Shown here: in pieces, positions 25,866 through 36,984 of the stretch
Numbering within the stretch: position 1 is the stretch's first letter
Layout of the letters: each line of letters begins with the position of its first letter
From: Sphagnum magellanicum
Lineage: Eukaryota; Streptophyta; Sphagnopsida; Sphagnales; Sphagnaceae
NCBI GenBank assembly: GCA_021904315.1
Contig: CM038919.1
Coordinates: 6,510,001-6,574,000, forward strand
Reading direction: 5' to 3'
DNA: 64,000 nt
Translations under genes and position numbers: made by a program
The notes under the pieces: model-generated
What the model was told of the DNA's origin: nothing
Databases searched by the model: none
What the model saw: only the letters and a program-made list of their open reading frames with translations

Positions 25866-26065
25866 ATGATTTAATGCAATACCTTCATATTGTTGACATT
25901 GTGGTGGTTGGCTTAGATGTAATTTTTCATTATGTATGTTGATTTAATGCAATACCTTCATTTTTTGCCGTTGTGATGGCTAACTTAAGTGTAATTTCGC
26001 ACTATGTACGTTGCTTTAGTGCAATACCCTCATCTTGTTTCATGTGTGGTGGCTAGCCCAAATGC
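25866..26065 (+). repeat. three tandem ~80-bp units with GCAATACC motifs
   Basis: Units each contain TTTAATGCAATACCTTCAT or a variant, followed by a TGTGRTGGYTRRCTTA-like block. Motif copies are near 25874, 25947 and 26020. A fourth partial copy with ATGCAATTCCCTCAT near 26061 runs into the accessory gene. Confidence 0.75.
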
Positions 26066-27000
26066 AATTCCCTCATCAATTGTACCAAATTTTGGACCTC
26101 AAGAGGTTCTTCCTCCAATTCAAGATGAGCATGGAAATGCAATGGAGGATAATGAATGGGCTTACAAAGGTTCAAGATGGTGTTGCAAATTGGATGCATG
26201 CACTAGTTCTTATGAAGCCAAATGGTTGCTCTCTTAGCATTTGGAGTGAACACACTCCTTTCGAATACAAAGGGGGGAAATCAGGGCGTTTAAATACTCG
26301 TCTTGGGGGGCCTAGGCAACAAGATCATAGTTCTATGAATGTTCATATTTTGAACAAATTGCATGCAAGGCAAAAGCATAATGAAAAGAAGGCCCTTGAT
26401 TAAATGAAGAAGAAAGAAAAATTAGGGTGGGATGAACTTCAAGCCCAAGTGTAGCAAATGCAGTAGGTTAGGTGGCCTGTGTTGGTATGTTTAGCCTCTG
26501 AGATGTTATTGGACATCATTGGGATTTTGGCATGGGGGGTGGGATTCATCCCACAAAGTGCGTGGGTGCACCTTGAAAAGGATGAAAACCTTGTTGAGGC
26601 AATTCAAGCAAGCAAAATTGCCTATGCAAAACTTCTGAAAGTTGCATGGGGCGTTTGGCATTGGACATTACAGTCCAATAAGCGTAATTGAATCAAAGAA
26701 ATGGATGCAATATCCAAGTATCACGATTCCAAAATTATTCATGGGCGATATATTTCCATATTTATATATATATTTATTTACATTGTTTGCATCTTAACAT
26801 TGGATTTTTATTTTTATTTATTATTATTATTATTATTTTGTGTGTTAGGTTTTGAGGCACAACAAAGGAGGCTTTTGTTCTAGATGCAATTTGACTTGCG
26901 CTTGAGCATCCTCTACTATTTATTCATCATCATGTAACAAAAACTATAGAAGCTGCAACAAAGTATTGCACCAATGTGGGCACTATTTTTAGTTCATCCT
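26066..27000 (+). pseudogene. MULE-1 accessory gene, C2H2-type protein (broken)
   Basis: The translated sequence runs through NEWAYKGSRWCCKLDACTSS, a C-x4-C-x12-H-x4-H zinc-finger pattern with two stops in it. RLNTRLGGPRQQDHSSMNVH follows, then LASEMLLDIIGILAWGV, HLEKDENLVEAIQASKIAYA and KYHDSKIIHGR. An intron precedes a last exon starting near 26848 after TGTGTTAG. The same blocks in the same order are present in MULE-2 at 50415-51329. Several stops, a frameshift after the finger and loss of the GT donor after IHGR make it non-functional. I do not recognise the protein family outside this element. The finger suggests nucleic-acid binding. Confidence 0.65.
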
Positions 27001-29640
27001 CTTCGAAGGGATAATTATAAATATAACTTTAATGCACATACGCACCATTTTTGTATTGAGCCATTACAGATTAACTTAACATGATATATTTTTGTCACCA
27101 TCATTTTTGTAGTGTGGTTATTTGAACATTTTTGTATCAATTCGTTTGTTTTATTTTTGACCTTTAATTTTGGGATTTTTAGATTTTGGGAACATCTTAT
27201 GCCATGTTACACACAATACCCCCATCCACCACAAATGGATTACATTTTTACTATAAACCAAATAAGCAATACCTTCATCTAATAGGGTTAGCACATTTTG
27301 TGGCCATGCTAAAACATTTAAACAATACCTTCATTATCCTTATCATGAAATATTTGCACAAGTAACCTTAAGGAAAAAATGTAATTTAATATTCTTACAT
27401 AATTACATTGCCCATTTTCATGAAAGGACCCCTTGGTGCATAAATTGGTTTGTCTATGTGGGTATTGCAAACTTTTGATCTTCTCTTGTTTATGGTGGGT
27501 TTTCCATAAAACGTTTCAAATTGCAATACCGCATATCAACCAACTCATGTTCATGTTCCATTACCCTAATATAAACTTTTACCTAATATATGTTTCAAAT
27601 AAATAAGGAGGACCTTAGGTTTAAGTTTTATGGAAATTAAACCCACTTGTTTGTCATTAATTGTTTTAAAGTAACCTTTTTCCTAACATTTATATTATGG
27701 TTGGAGTCCCCCACCCCCAAATTAGGTCTAAAACACAAGTTGATAGTCTTTACACAATTTAGGGTTATGCAAAAATAATTTCAAAATTAGGTTTAACACT
27801 TAGTTCAAAAAAATTGTTAAATTCCACCATTAATGTTATGCAACCAATTCTTTTTGTTTATTTAATTTAGGGTCAATGTAGGTATTTTTTGTTGCATACA
27901 AAGGTTTCAGCTCAACATTTTAAGCTTCATTGTATAGGTTTGCTTAATTTTTCAAATTTAAACCTATGCATCCATTAGATTGTAATGTCTACATGATGAG
28001 GGTTAAAGTTTTCAATTTGTAATACCATACCCTATCACCCTATGTCAAATCCCAAATGCATGCCCCAACCCCAAATTACAATACCTAGGTAAATCTATGT
28101 TATGCAACCCCCCTTGATTTAATAATGCAAAAAAAATCCCTTCATCATCTAAGGTTATGTAAGTACATCTTGTTACCAAATGCAATACTTGCATTTAGTG
28201 TATAAAAACAATAGGAAGTATCCAAAAGATACTTATTAAAAAAATTGTAACCAATTATCAACATAGTTATGACATTCTTGGTGCGAGAATGTTATGGAAG
28301 CCCAAAGAAGCAAGAATTTTAAAGAATTTTATGGATCAACCAGTGTAATTTGGTAAACATTCGCGGGTAAAGAATGTTATGACAAGGTGCTAAATGAAGA
28401 ATTTTAAAGAATTTTAATGTGCAAAATGAAGAATGTCATCACTAGGATTATCAATATCTTCATCTTTAGGTGTAAGCATTGACTATGGGCATGTCCCAAT
28501 TTTTCCAAACCCTAATTTGCAATACCTACTTTGTTTATAGTGAATTTTAGGGTGATCATTAAGGCAATTTTGCCTTTATTATTGTAATGTAATACTACTA
28601 GTCTACCATAATAAGCTTATCATTATACCTACATAAATCTATATTGTATACCATCACCAAAATTCCCCTTTTGGTTAATAAATATTTATTATATAGATAT
28701 TACAAAAACTTAGTCCCTCACCATCTAGGGTTACTTAGGGGGATCTTGTCCACCAAATGCAATACCTACATTTAATGGACCAAATGCAATATGAATTATT
28801 AAAATGATATTTATAACTAAAGCAAATGATCATTCTGATAAAAAAAGGTAAGACAATACCCGCATTAAGTGGTCAAATCCCCTTTCGGAAGGAGTAGGGA
28901 ATTTGTAATACCTTCATCTAATGTAATTTATACTCATGAAAGATATGAAATTATATGCAATACATGTATTAGTGATTGTTACCCTTTAACTATGATATAT
29001 TGTAAACCTTGCAATACCTGCATGTAAGACCAATTAAATGTCATAAGAAACAAGATGGGTAAGCATTACTTGCATATTGACCTTGTGATTTTTATACAAT
29101 TGACTTGCAATACCCACCTTTATATGACATTTGAATGAGATATTCTTGTTTGGGAATTTTAGAAGATATGTGTTATATAACCTTAACAATGTAACTTTAA
29201 TTTTCAAACCCTATATGTTCATTAATACAAAAATTAATGCATTAACACGTAAATAATTTATTCTTTGACATAATTGTAATATGATACACATTTTAATAAT
29301 GGAAAATTAAATTGGGGGATAAATACAAATAAATTTGTGTTGTTTTCTTTCATTCATGAGCCCTCTTCTTACAGATATTTCCATGTTCTAACATCATTTC
29401 ATTCCGATCCTTCATCCGGTGCACTGAATTACCAAGTCCATCATTGATGCAATGAAATACCATGTTAAAATGCATGACTTCATTCACCTTGGAAAGGCAA
29501 ATACCTCATACATCTGTTGCAATATCATGCAACAATGATGTGGTGTGGTCTATGAATTGAACCCCACCTTCTTTGACTTCGTTTATGATCTTTTGCATTA
29601 TGTCACCCATTTGAGTAAGTGTTTTTTCCATGGGGGTGGA
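27001..29640 (+). repeat. GCAATACC-motif-rich intergenic region of MULE-1
   Basis: Non-coding and AT-rich, between the two convergent genes. The motif GCAATACC or a one-base variant, often followed by (T/C)NCAT, occurs near 27270, 27325, 27525, 28022, 28080, 28183, 28521, 28760, 28853, 28903, 28958, 29011 and 29110. All are in the same orientation. Spacing is irregular, so this is not simple tandem duplication. Confidence 0.7.
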
Positions 29641-29904
29641 TGAACTTGAAGATTAATTACGATCTTTCTTTTTTTTCACATTGGGGGAAGTATCATTTGG
29701 TGTTATAAACCCACACATATTAACAACCCATGGTTCTTCATAACGATCTTCATTGACCTCTTCATTATCATATTCATTGTCATAAATGTGCAAATAGGTA
29801 GTGTTCGCAAACATGGTGGCAAAACCTCCATGATCAGATCCATACCATGTCCCATAATATTGAGTGATATTTTATTTAGTGAGATAGGTGCATGTAAGAA
29901 GAAT

Positions 29905-29958
29905 GGCAACTTGATGTTTGCACAAGTTTCCATGCATCACCCATTCACATGTGCAACA
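29905..29958 (-). other. SWIM-type zinc finger coding segment
   Basis: Encodes CTCEWVMHGNLCKHQVA on the minus strand. The Cys-x-Cys ... Cys-x-His pattern is typical of MULE and FAR1/FHY3 proteins. Confidence 0.8.
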
Positions 29959-30359
29959 AGCATATTTGGTGAAAGGAAGTGGGACCTTGTATGTCATATT
30001 TAAATGTTGTTGGTTTCATACCATCCATGCATGGCCAGTTTCATTCGAATCATCTATCCCATGGATGACATTGGTGTGAAGGATCAATGTGGCCTTTTCA
30101 ACACTCGATTTCACAGTGTGTTCCACAACCTTATTTTTTATGAACTTGCGTTTCTTCATTTCAGCCATGTGCATGTAATTGTCTTATAACCGTTGTTGTG
30201 ACTCTCCACATTAATTAATCAATTCATTGACTTCGAAGCCTTTTTGTTTCCAAAAAAAACCAATGTTTCAATGCCCCATGGTAATATTCAATTAATGTTT
30301 GTGTGACTTGGTTTGAATGTGGCATTTGTTGAAGCCCCACCATTCACAAATCTACAACA

Positions 30360-31270
30360 AAATATAATGTGCATCCATAAATTATCGTGTAGGCATTGCC
30401 TTACCTTCTACCATATATAGTGTGGATTAGGGTCATAATGTGGATATTGTATTTTGCCCCACATACATTGTGCATCTTTAAATTATCATGTAGGTACTGC
30501 ATTTAAGGCTCCCACATATAGTGTGGGTTAAGGTCATGATGTGGGTATTGTATTTTGCCCCCACATATATTGTGCATCTTTAAATTATCATGTAGGTATT
30601 GCATTTAGGGCTCCCACATATAGTGTGGATTAAGGTCATGATGTGGGTATTGTATTTTGCCCCCACATACATTGTGCATCTTTAAATTCATGTAGGTATT
30701 ACATTTAGTGCTCCCAAATATAATGTGGATTAAGGTCATAATGTGGGTATTGTATTTTTCCTGCACATACATTGTGCATTTTTAATCATGTAGGTATTGC
30801 ATTTAAAGCTCCCACATATAGTGTGGATTAGGGTCATGATGTGGGTATTGTATTTTGCCCCCACATACATTGTGCATATTTAAATTATCATGTAGGTATT
30901 ACATTTAGTGCTCCCACATATAGTGTGAATTAGGGTCATGATGCAGATATTGTATTTTGCCCCACATACATTATGCATCTTTAAATTATCATGTAGGTAT
31001 TACATTTAGTGCTCCCAAATATAGTGTGGATTAGGGTCATAATGTGGGTATTACATTTCGCCCCCACATATAGTGTGGATATTTAAATTGTCATGTAGGT
31101 ATACATTTAGTGCTCCCACATATAGTGTGGATTAGGGTCATAATGTGGGTATTGCACTTCGGCCCCACATATAATCTGCATATTTAAATTGTCATGTAGG
31201 TATACATTTAATGCTCGCACATATAGTGTGGATTGGGGTCATAATGTGAGTATTGCATTTTGTCCCCATA
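30360..31270 (+). repeat. ~100-bp minisatellite, about nine copies
   Basis: Each unit contains CCCACATATAGTGTGGATTA, GGTCATGATGTGGGTATTG and ATTATCATGTAGGTATTGCA. Units recur every ~100 bp from about 30421. Each holds two GGTATTG words, the reverse of the GCAATACC motif. It interrupts the transposase gene. Confidence 0.85.
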
Positions 31271-33339
31271 TGGGATTACTAAATCCATCATTGGTTTTCT
31301 ACCTTAATTCAAGGAGTGAATATTTGGGGATATGCACAACATGGTGGAACAACAATAATGGATTGAGAGTTTTTTCATGTATCAACTTGGAAATAATAAG
31401 TTTAAAAGTACCGAGTCCATGAATCACTATGCAAATGTTGGGTGAAGCTTTCAATCATTTTATTTCTTCCACGAATCATGAAGGCTTCAATGTTTTCATT
31501 TGGTTCAATGGGCATGTACATGACGATGTGAAGGTCGTCCAATATTGCACGTCGCACCCCATTGTCTTTGATTTTTTTATCAAACGTAAACATCAAGCTT
31601 TTAAGACATGCCATGCGCAAAGGTAAATGGGCATTTGATCTTCGCCTCGCACAATCCTAACCATGCATAAAATACCAATTTATTATCATTTCAACTAATT
31701 ACAATATTTATAATGGAGAATGTGGGATGAAAATTTGAAATTGTTTCATGTACATAAAAATTCAAAAAGGTAGAATGAGAATAAATCTCACTACAATGTT
31801 CGTAACTCTTGTGGAACATCATCAACGATGAAACATGAAGGTTTCCATTTAGGGTTATTCCTTAATAGTTTTGTTTTCAAAGGAATTAGCCATTCCACCG
31901 AATCATTGCATGTTTGGCAACTTGTAATGATCCATGCAACCGACACCTTGGTGTGTTGTGCATTAAACACCATCAATGTGAACAAGTGAAATTCTAGATC
32001 ATTGGTGTTGAAGGTGGCATCCACTGAGATTGCCCCATTATCACATAATGAAACCATGGCTTACAATTGAGATGGGGTTTGTATCTTATTATGAATGGGA
32101 CATGAATCCCATTATTTTCACTTACATCTTGAAAATAAAACACATCATTTGGGTAATTAAATGCCCATGTGCAAAGGGAAATGGCTGGATTTTTGTGTAA
32201 ATGCCAATTCCTTCTTTTGTGTTTATGACCCAAGTAAACAATGTTTTATTACCTAATGAAATCATCCTTTGTCATCACTTCTCTTGCATTGATTTTAGCC
32301 CACCATATTGCCTTATGTTTGTCATATATTTGTTTAATGGTGTAGCCTAAACCCAATTGAGTCCAAATGTGGTCTTTGAAGGTTTATGACATTTATGGGG
32401 AAAAAAAGATGGTCGCACAATGGAATCAAGGTCATGTTTGCCATGTGCAGGCTCACCATTGGCTCATGTATGAGGTCGATGGTAGAAGATTATCTCTACC
32501 ACTTTGGGTCATGTATACAATTGCTTAATCGAGAATTGAAGTAAACAACCCCATTTAATGGATTAATGGTGATTTGAGTCTCCACAATTGTCTTCGATTC
32601 CATACCCACATGTATACCTACAAAATGTGCAATCAATTTAAGACTTAAAGTTTGTTACACTATGAAATTAAAAAACAAGTTCCATATAACAAAAATGAAC
32701 AATAAAACATCATACCAAATGTGGTCGAGGTGGTTTTGGATTCTTGGCATTTTTACATTTTCTTGCGGGGGTATTCACTTATAAATGTTCCACCCCATCC
32801 GGGAATCTTCATGGTTTTGTTCACCATTTAGAAATTCCGAGACTTGTGCATGGGGGATGTATGCACATTCAACGTCGATTATATGTGCCCTTCCATGTTG
32901 AACATCTTTTTTTCACACCAAGTCCATGTTCTTAAAGGGTGATTTCCTTAGGATTTGGATCTCAATAAATTGAGATTTTGAAACACAACCAATGTTTGAA
33001 ACTATGCCTTGGGTTGATTGTATAAGAAAAGACGATAAATTGATGTTAATGTCCAAAACTTTATACTTGTAATATGTTGAATTACATGTTAATTGTCATA
33101 TTCAATACTAATGCAAATGTACATGTTCTAAGTACTTGATTTATATCCTTCATCCTAACCCCATAAAATCATGCACATAATACCTTAAATGCTAAGTATA
33201 GAAAACATAAGATATGGTATATGGTCATAATTGTAAATTTTAAATTACAATACTCACAAGTCTATTTTAAATCCATATTATCTATGGATAATCTAAATGT
33301 AATACCCACATGATAGTTAACAAATTGCACTATTTATGG

Positions 33340-33560
33340 CAGAAGGAAATATAATACCTTCATGACAATTTAAAGATGCACACTATATGTGGGTATCAAA
33401 ATGCAATACCCACATTATGACCTTAATCCACACTATATGTGGGAGCCCTAAATGCAATACCTACATGACAATTTAAATATGCACATTACATGTGAATGGA
33501 AAAATGAAATATTAGCATTATGACCTTAAATTCACATTATCTATGGGAGGCCAAAATGTT
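33340..33560 (-). repeat. inverted copies of the ~100-bp minisatellite unit
   Basis: About two units of the 30360-31270 array appear here in reverse orientation. They include GACCTTAATCCACACTATAT and AATGCAATACCTACATGACA. Together the two blocks bracket the 5' part of the transposase gene. Confidence 0.8.
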
Positions 33561-34619
33561 AAATCCATATATCAACCATTGAACTTTTAGTTGAATTTGA
33601 TGACCGTATTAAAACCATCCAAGGAGATTAATTTCCTTAAATTAAGAACAAAATAATAATAAAAAATGATTAAGAAAAAATATCATATCATTGATGTTAA
33701 AGGATGATATCACATTTAAAGGAGTTGTATCTTGATTTGAAAACACAACCTAAATAAATCAACACACATTTCATTAAATTTTAAACTTTAAACCCTAAAT
33801 AATCCTAGTGGTAAATGATTTCAACCTAATGATTATACAAACAAAACTACAAATGGAATACAAAAAAGATTTATAACAATTATCTTTTGAATTTAAAAGT
33901 TAATCAACTAAAAATTATAATGAATGGAAGCATTAGCCTTAGAGTTTAAAACTAATTACCCCAAAATATTTATATATAAACCTAAAAAAAATTTAATGGT
34001 AAATTTCATAAAAATTAATGACTATATAAACATATACAAATGCCATACAAAATAATCTTTTAGGAGTGAGTGATGAATTAAAATCGAAACACAATGAATA
34101 GAAGAAATTAAATGAATGAAATAAGAGTTTATTTTCTTACTTTTAATATGGTCACTTCAACTTGAAGGCCGAACTTGAGACCTTTTTCATTCACTTTCAA
34201 AAGAAATAAAAAGAATCTTGTTGCAAGTATTTTTATGTGAAGATTTGGCCAAATTTCCCCCCCAAAATCCAGCCTAGGATTGATTTTGATTAGTATTAAA
34301 AATTGTGCAAATATTCTTAAATGTTTGATATCTTTTTAACTCTAAATTTATCAAGCCTATTCCTTAATTAAATTAAGTAAATCTTGCATTAAATGGTCCA
34401 AAGTGGAGGTAGAGGACCATTGCCAAAAAAATTCTTGCAATTGCAATACCCACATTTTACATTACAATTTTTGCAATTGAAGTCCATAATTTACAAGTGT
34501 ATAGGTGGGTATGATGGGCCAATATGATGGCATGTGGGTAGGTAAGCTTTGCCAATAAATAGATGTTTTGTTAATAATTAAAGTGGCATTACTAAAAAAT
34601 GTATCTATTATTTTAGTTA
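33561..34619. other. AT-rich subterminal region of MULE-1
   Basis: Contains a segment near 34140-34300 with AATTTCCCCCCCAAAATCCAG. It resembles segments in MULE-2 at about 52086-52240, 53330-53480 and 53512-53560 (AATTTTCCCCCCAAATTTAG). It could include the promoter and first exon of the transposase gene, read on the minus strand. One GCAATACCCACATTT is at 34443. Confidence 0.5.
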
Positions 34620-35135
34620 ATTTTTGAAGTAGGAATTAGGTAAAAGTTTAACTAGTAAAATATATAGATTTTGCCAAGGAATAGAAATTTAGCCAAGAAA
34701 AAATATAGGTTTAGCTAAAAGAAATAAGTTTAACTAAAAAGATATATAAGTTTTGTCAAGGGATACAAGTTTAGCCAAAAAGAAATATAAGTTTAAGCAA
34801 GAAGAAATATAGGTTTAGCCAAGAGATGTAAGTTTAGCCAAGAAGAAATATAGGTTTTGCCAAGAGAGAAAAATTTAACTAATAAGATATATACATTTAG
34901 CCAAGAGATAGAAGTTTAACCAAGAAATATAAGTTTAACCAAGAAAAAATATAGGTTTAGCCAAGAGATAGAAGTTTAACCAAGAAATATAAGTTAACCA
35001 AGAATAAATATAGGTTTAACCAAAAAGAAATATAGGTTTAGCCAAAAAGAAATAGAAGTTAGCCAATAAGATATATAGCTTTAGTCAAGAAATAGAAGTT
35101 TAGCCAAGAGGAAATAAGAGTTTTGCCAAGGTAAG
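34620..35135 (+). repeat. subterminal TTTAGCCAAGA array of MULE-1
   Basis: Well over a dozen short units of the form GTTTAGCCAAGA followed by AGAAATATAG or GATAGAA repeat irregularly, with TTTAACCAAGA variants. Confidence 0.85.
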
Positions 35136-35369
35136 TAAGAGATTACTTGTTAGTTCATAGGCAAGGTTAAGACTTAGGCCAGTAGGGTAGCAGGTGGGTG
35201 GGTAATATAGAGGTCAGGGCTGAGAAAAAATTGGCAGCGAAACAAAAAAAAAATGGTCAAAGGTCAATAGCCAAAAAGGATTGACTGTGATAAAATGTTG
35301 GTTAACGCAAGGTAAAGAAGCGAATGAAAAAGAGGCGAATCATCCAGCCCATCCTACGGACAGAATGGT

Positions 35370-35406
35370 CAACTGGTGCAGTCATGGGGGCTGGTTCACT
35401 CTGGTC
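35370..35406 (-). repeat. MULE-1 right terminal inverted repeat
   Basis: Inverted partner of 23560-23596. Ends in TTCACTCTGGTC, directly followed by the nonamer cataaattg. Confidence 0.8.
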
Positions 35407-35415
35407 CATAAATTG
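35407..35415. repeat. MULE-1 target-site duplication, right
   Basis: cataaattg, 8 of 9 positions identical to the left flank at 23551-23559. Confidence 0.7.
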
Positions 35416-35449
35416 CACAAAATTTTGTCAAAAGTGGAGTGAAAGTGTT

Positions 35450-35690
35450 CTGCAGTGAACCAGCACCCACCAGCACACCATCCACTGAATGTGCGTTATT
35501 ACTCAGTTGTGGCTGAACTTCAACTGAGTTAATATTTGACTTCACCTTGGTAACCAAATTTGTAGGACATGGGTCTCATATATTGAGCTAACCACCATGG
35601 TTAGCTAGGGAACTTGAACTCAACAGAAAACTGTTTCCTGACCACTTACCATTCATCCTTCATGGTGCACTGGTGGGTGTGGCCGCGAAC
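35450..35690. mobile_element. small MULE-TIR-like inverted-repeat element
   Basis: The left side contains CACCCACCAGCACACCAT (35464-35481). The right side in reverse reads CACCCACCAGTGCACCAT, followed on both sides by a GAATG word. The core resembles the TIR word CAGCCACCAATGCACCAGTT of MULE-2. About 240 bp long, no coding capacity, 43 bp outside the right end of MULE-1. Exact ends and target duplication are not resolved. Confidence 0.5.
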
Positions 35691-36687
35691 ATGTAAGGGA
35701 ATGCTCAATGGCTGGGGCGTTCCCACAATAATGGCCCCCCCAAGCCAGAGGCCGAGGGCCCATTATTTTGGGAACAAACTGACCTGAGGGTGTTGCACAG
35801 TTATAAAGCCCACTCAATGGAGGCCTGTGAAATGCTCCACTAAGGTTTGATGAAGATGTGTAATCCCCCATGAAAGAGCCTAATTCCTCATGAAGATTTG
35901 AAGCTCCCAAGAGGGAAATTCAGTTGAAACCCACTCTCTGTAGCCAAAGACTTGTAAGCATGAGAAGTATTACAAACTCTATTATGAGAATGGTAGCTGC
36001 TTGCAGCTTGCTATGACTACCCATTGTTTCATATGGCAACTGACCTGCTTCTTCTTCTTCTTCTTCTCCTTCAGTCTCCTTCACATCTCATAAGTCATCA
36101 AACAGCTGCTTAGCAGCACATGCAACGAACTCTCAACAGAACCGGGCATGTCAATATTTCACCACCCAAAAATAAATAAAAAAGAAAAGTTAGAAGAGAT
36201 TTCCACATATGTATCTATCTTTTTGTCAATTCTACAAAAGATATGAGATTGCTAACGGCATGGGGTCCACAGTCCAAAGGTAAGGACTCAAAGGTCTTGG
36301 AAGTTGGACCCCATGGTAGTAGAGCCTCCAATGATGACCAACCATAGCCATGCATAAGATCCATTAGTCTTTATTCCCTTTCCCAGAGACCGCGTGTGCA
36401 AGCGTGTGCCATTCTGTTGTGGATGGATCACTACAGAACCAATATGTGCAATGATTAAGTTATGCACAGTTCTCCAATCTAAATTATCGTTCTTCTTGTT
36501 TGGACATGAGTAGCTCAGTTTGCTGAGAACTTCATCATGGCCCTGGCCCCCACTACCTTATCAAGGATTTTTCAAATTGTGCAAAGTTCTTGAGGATACC
36601 TGATCAAAGGTTTTTTAATTGTGCAAAATTCCAAGTGGTGAACTAATTTAGGTGTGAGGAAACCAAGAAGCTTGCAGGTCCTCATTA
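35691..36687. other. intergenic, no gene seen
   Basis: Mixed-composition sequence with a short TTC microsatellite near 36050. An 85-codon minus-strand frame at 35653-35910 has no supporting features. Confidence 0.4.
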
Positions 36688-36984
36688 GAGCATCTGCACC
36701 CACACCCTCTATTTGGGCCTCCTCCAGTGTTTCTCATATCAAACAGACATGGTAAAATATTCCCTCATCCCCACCATAAACATGAAAAATTGGACAGTAG
36801 AAAGTGAGAGAATGCCATCACCAGAGATTTTATTTCCCAATTTTGTGAGGTCCAAGAAATGGTGTTGAATGTTAAAAAACATGAAGATTGCACTAGAAAA
36901 TCAGAACCCTCCAAAAAAATTGCAGAAAAAGGTTGTTATCCCAGTGATAGAGTCCTAAAAACGGGTTGTGGGGTAGACATGCTC
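36688..36984. mobile_element. 297-bp MITE with GAGCAT termini
   Basis: The left end GAGCATCTGCACCCACACCC pairs with the right end, which in reverse reads GAGCATGTCTACCCCACAAC. The element is flanked by TTA on the left and TAA on the right. It is non-coding. The flanks fit a TA or TWA target duplication but do not fix the superfamily. Confidence 0.6.

Larger units (their letters stand above)
29653..32945 (-). pseudogene. MULE-1 transposase (MURA-like) pseudogene with SWIM finger
   Basis: Minus-strand pieces in order: IIDVECAYIPHAQVSEFLNG (32.9 kb); CHKPSKTTFGLNWV and NWHLHKNPAISLCTWAFNYP (32.4-32.2 kb); then ISVDATFNTNDLEFHLFTLM with FIVDD (32.0-31.8 kb). The last two are the MULE catalytic region, with the first two acidic residues visible as DATF and VDD. 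ILDDLHIVMYMPIEPNENIE follows (31.5 kb), then the CCTCEWVMHGNLCKH SWIM zinc finger (29.95 kb), and a hydrophilic tail ends at a stop at 29653-29655. The 100-bp minisatellite at 30360-31270 separates catalytic and SWIM parts, perhaps in a former intron. Frameshifts and stops are frequent. A possible first exon (GLKFGLQVEVTILK before a GTAAG donor) lies near 34150-34200. Confidence 0.85.
23560..35406. mobile_element. MULE-1, 11.8-kb Mutator-like DNA transposon (decayed autonomous copy)
   Basis: The ends form inverted repeats: the left begins GGCTTGAATGACCCA and the right end in reverse begins GACCAGAGTGAACCA. Over 36 positions 28 match without gaps, including the shared blocks CCCCCATGA and CACCAGTT. 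The flanks are a 9-bp duplication with one mismatch, and 9 bp is diagnostic of the Mutator superfamily. Inside are, left to right: a 60-bp minisatellite, a C2H2-type accessory gene (+), a region dense in GCAATACC motifs, a MURA-type transposase relic (-) interrupted by a 100-bp minisatellite, and a TTTAGCCAAGA array near the right end. Both genes contain stops and frameshifts, so the copy is inactive. Confidence 0.85.
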
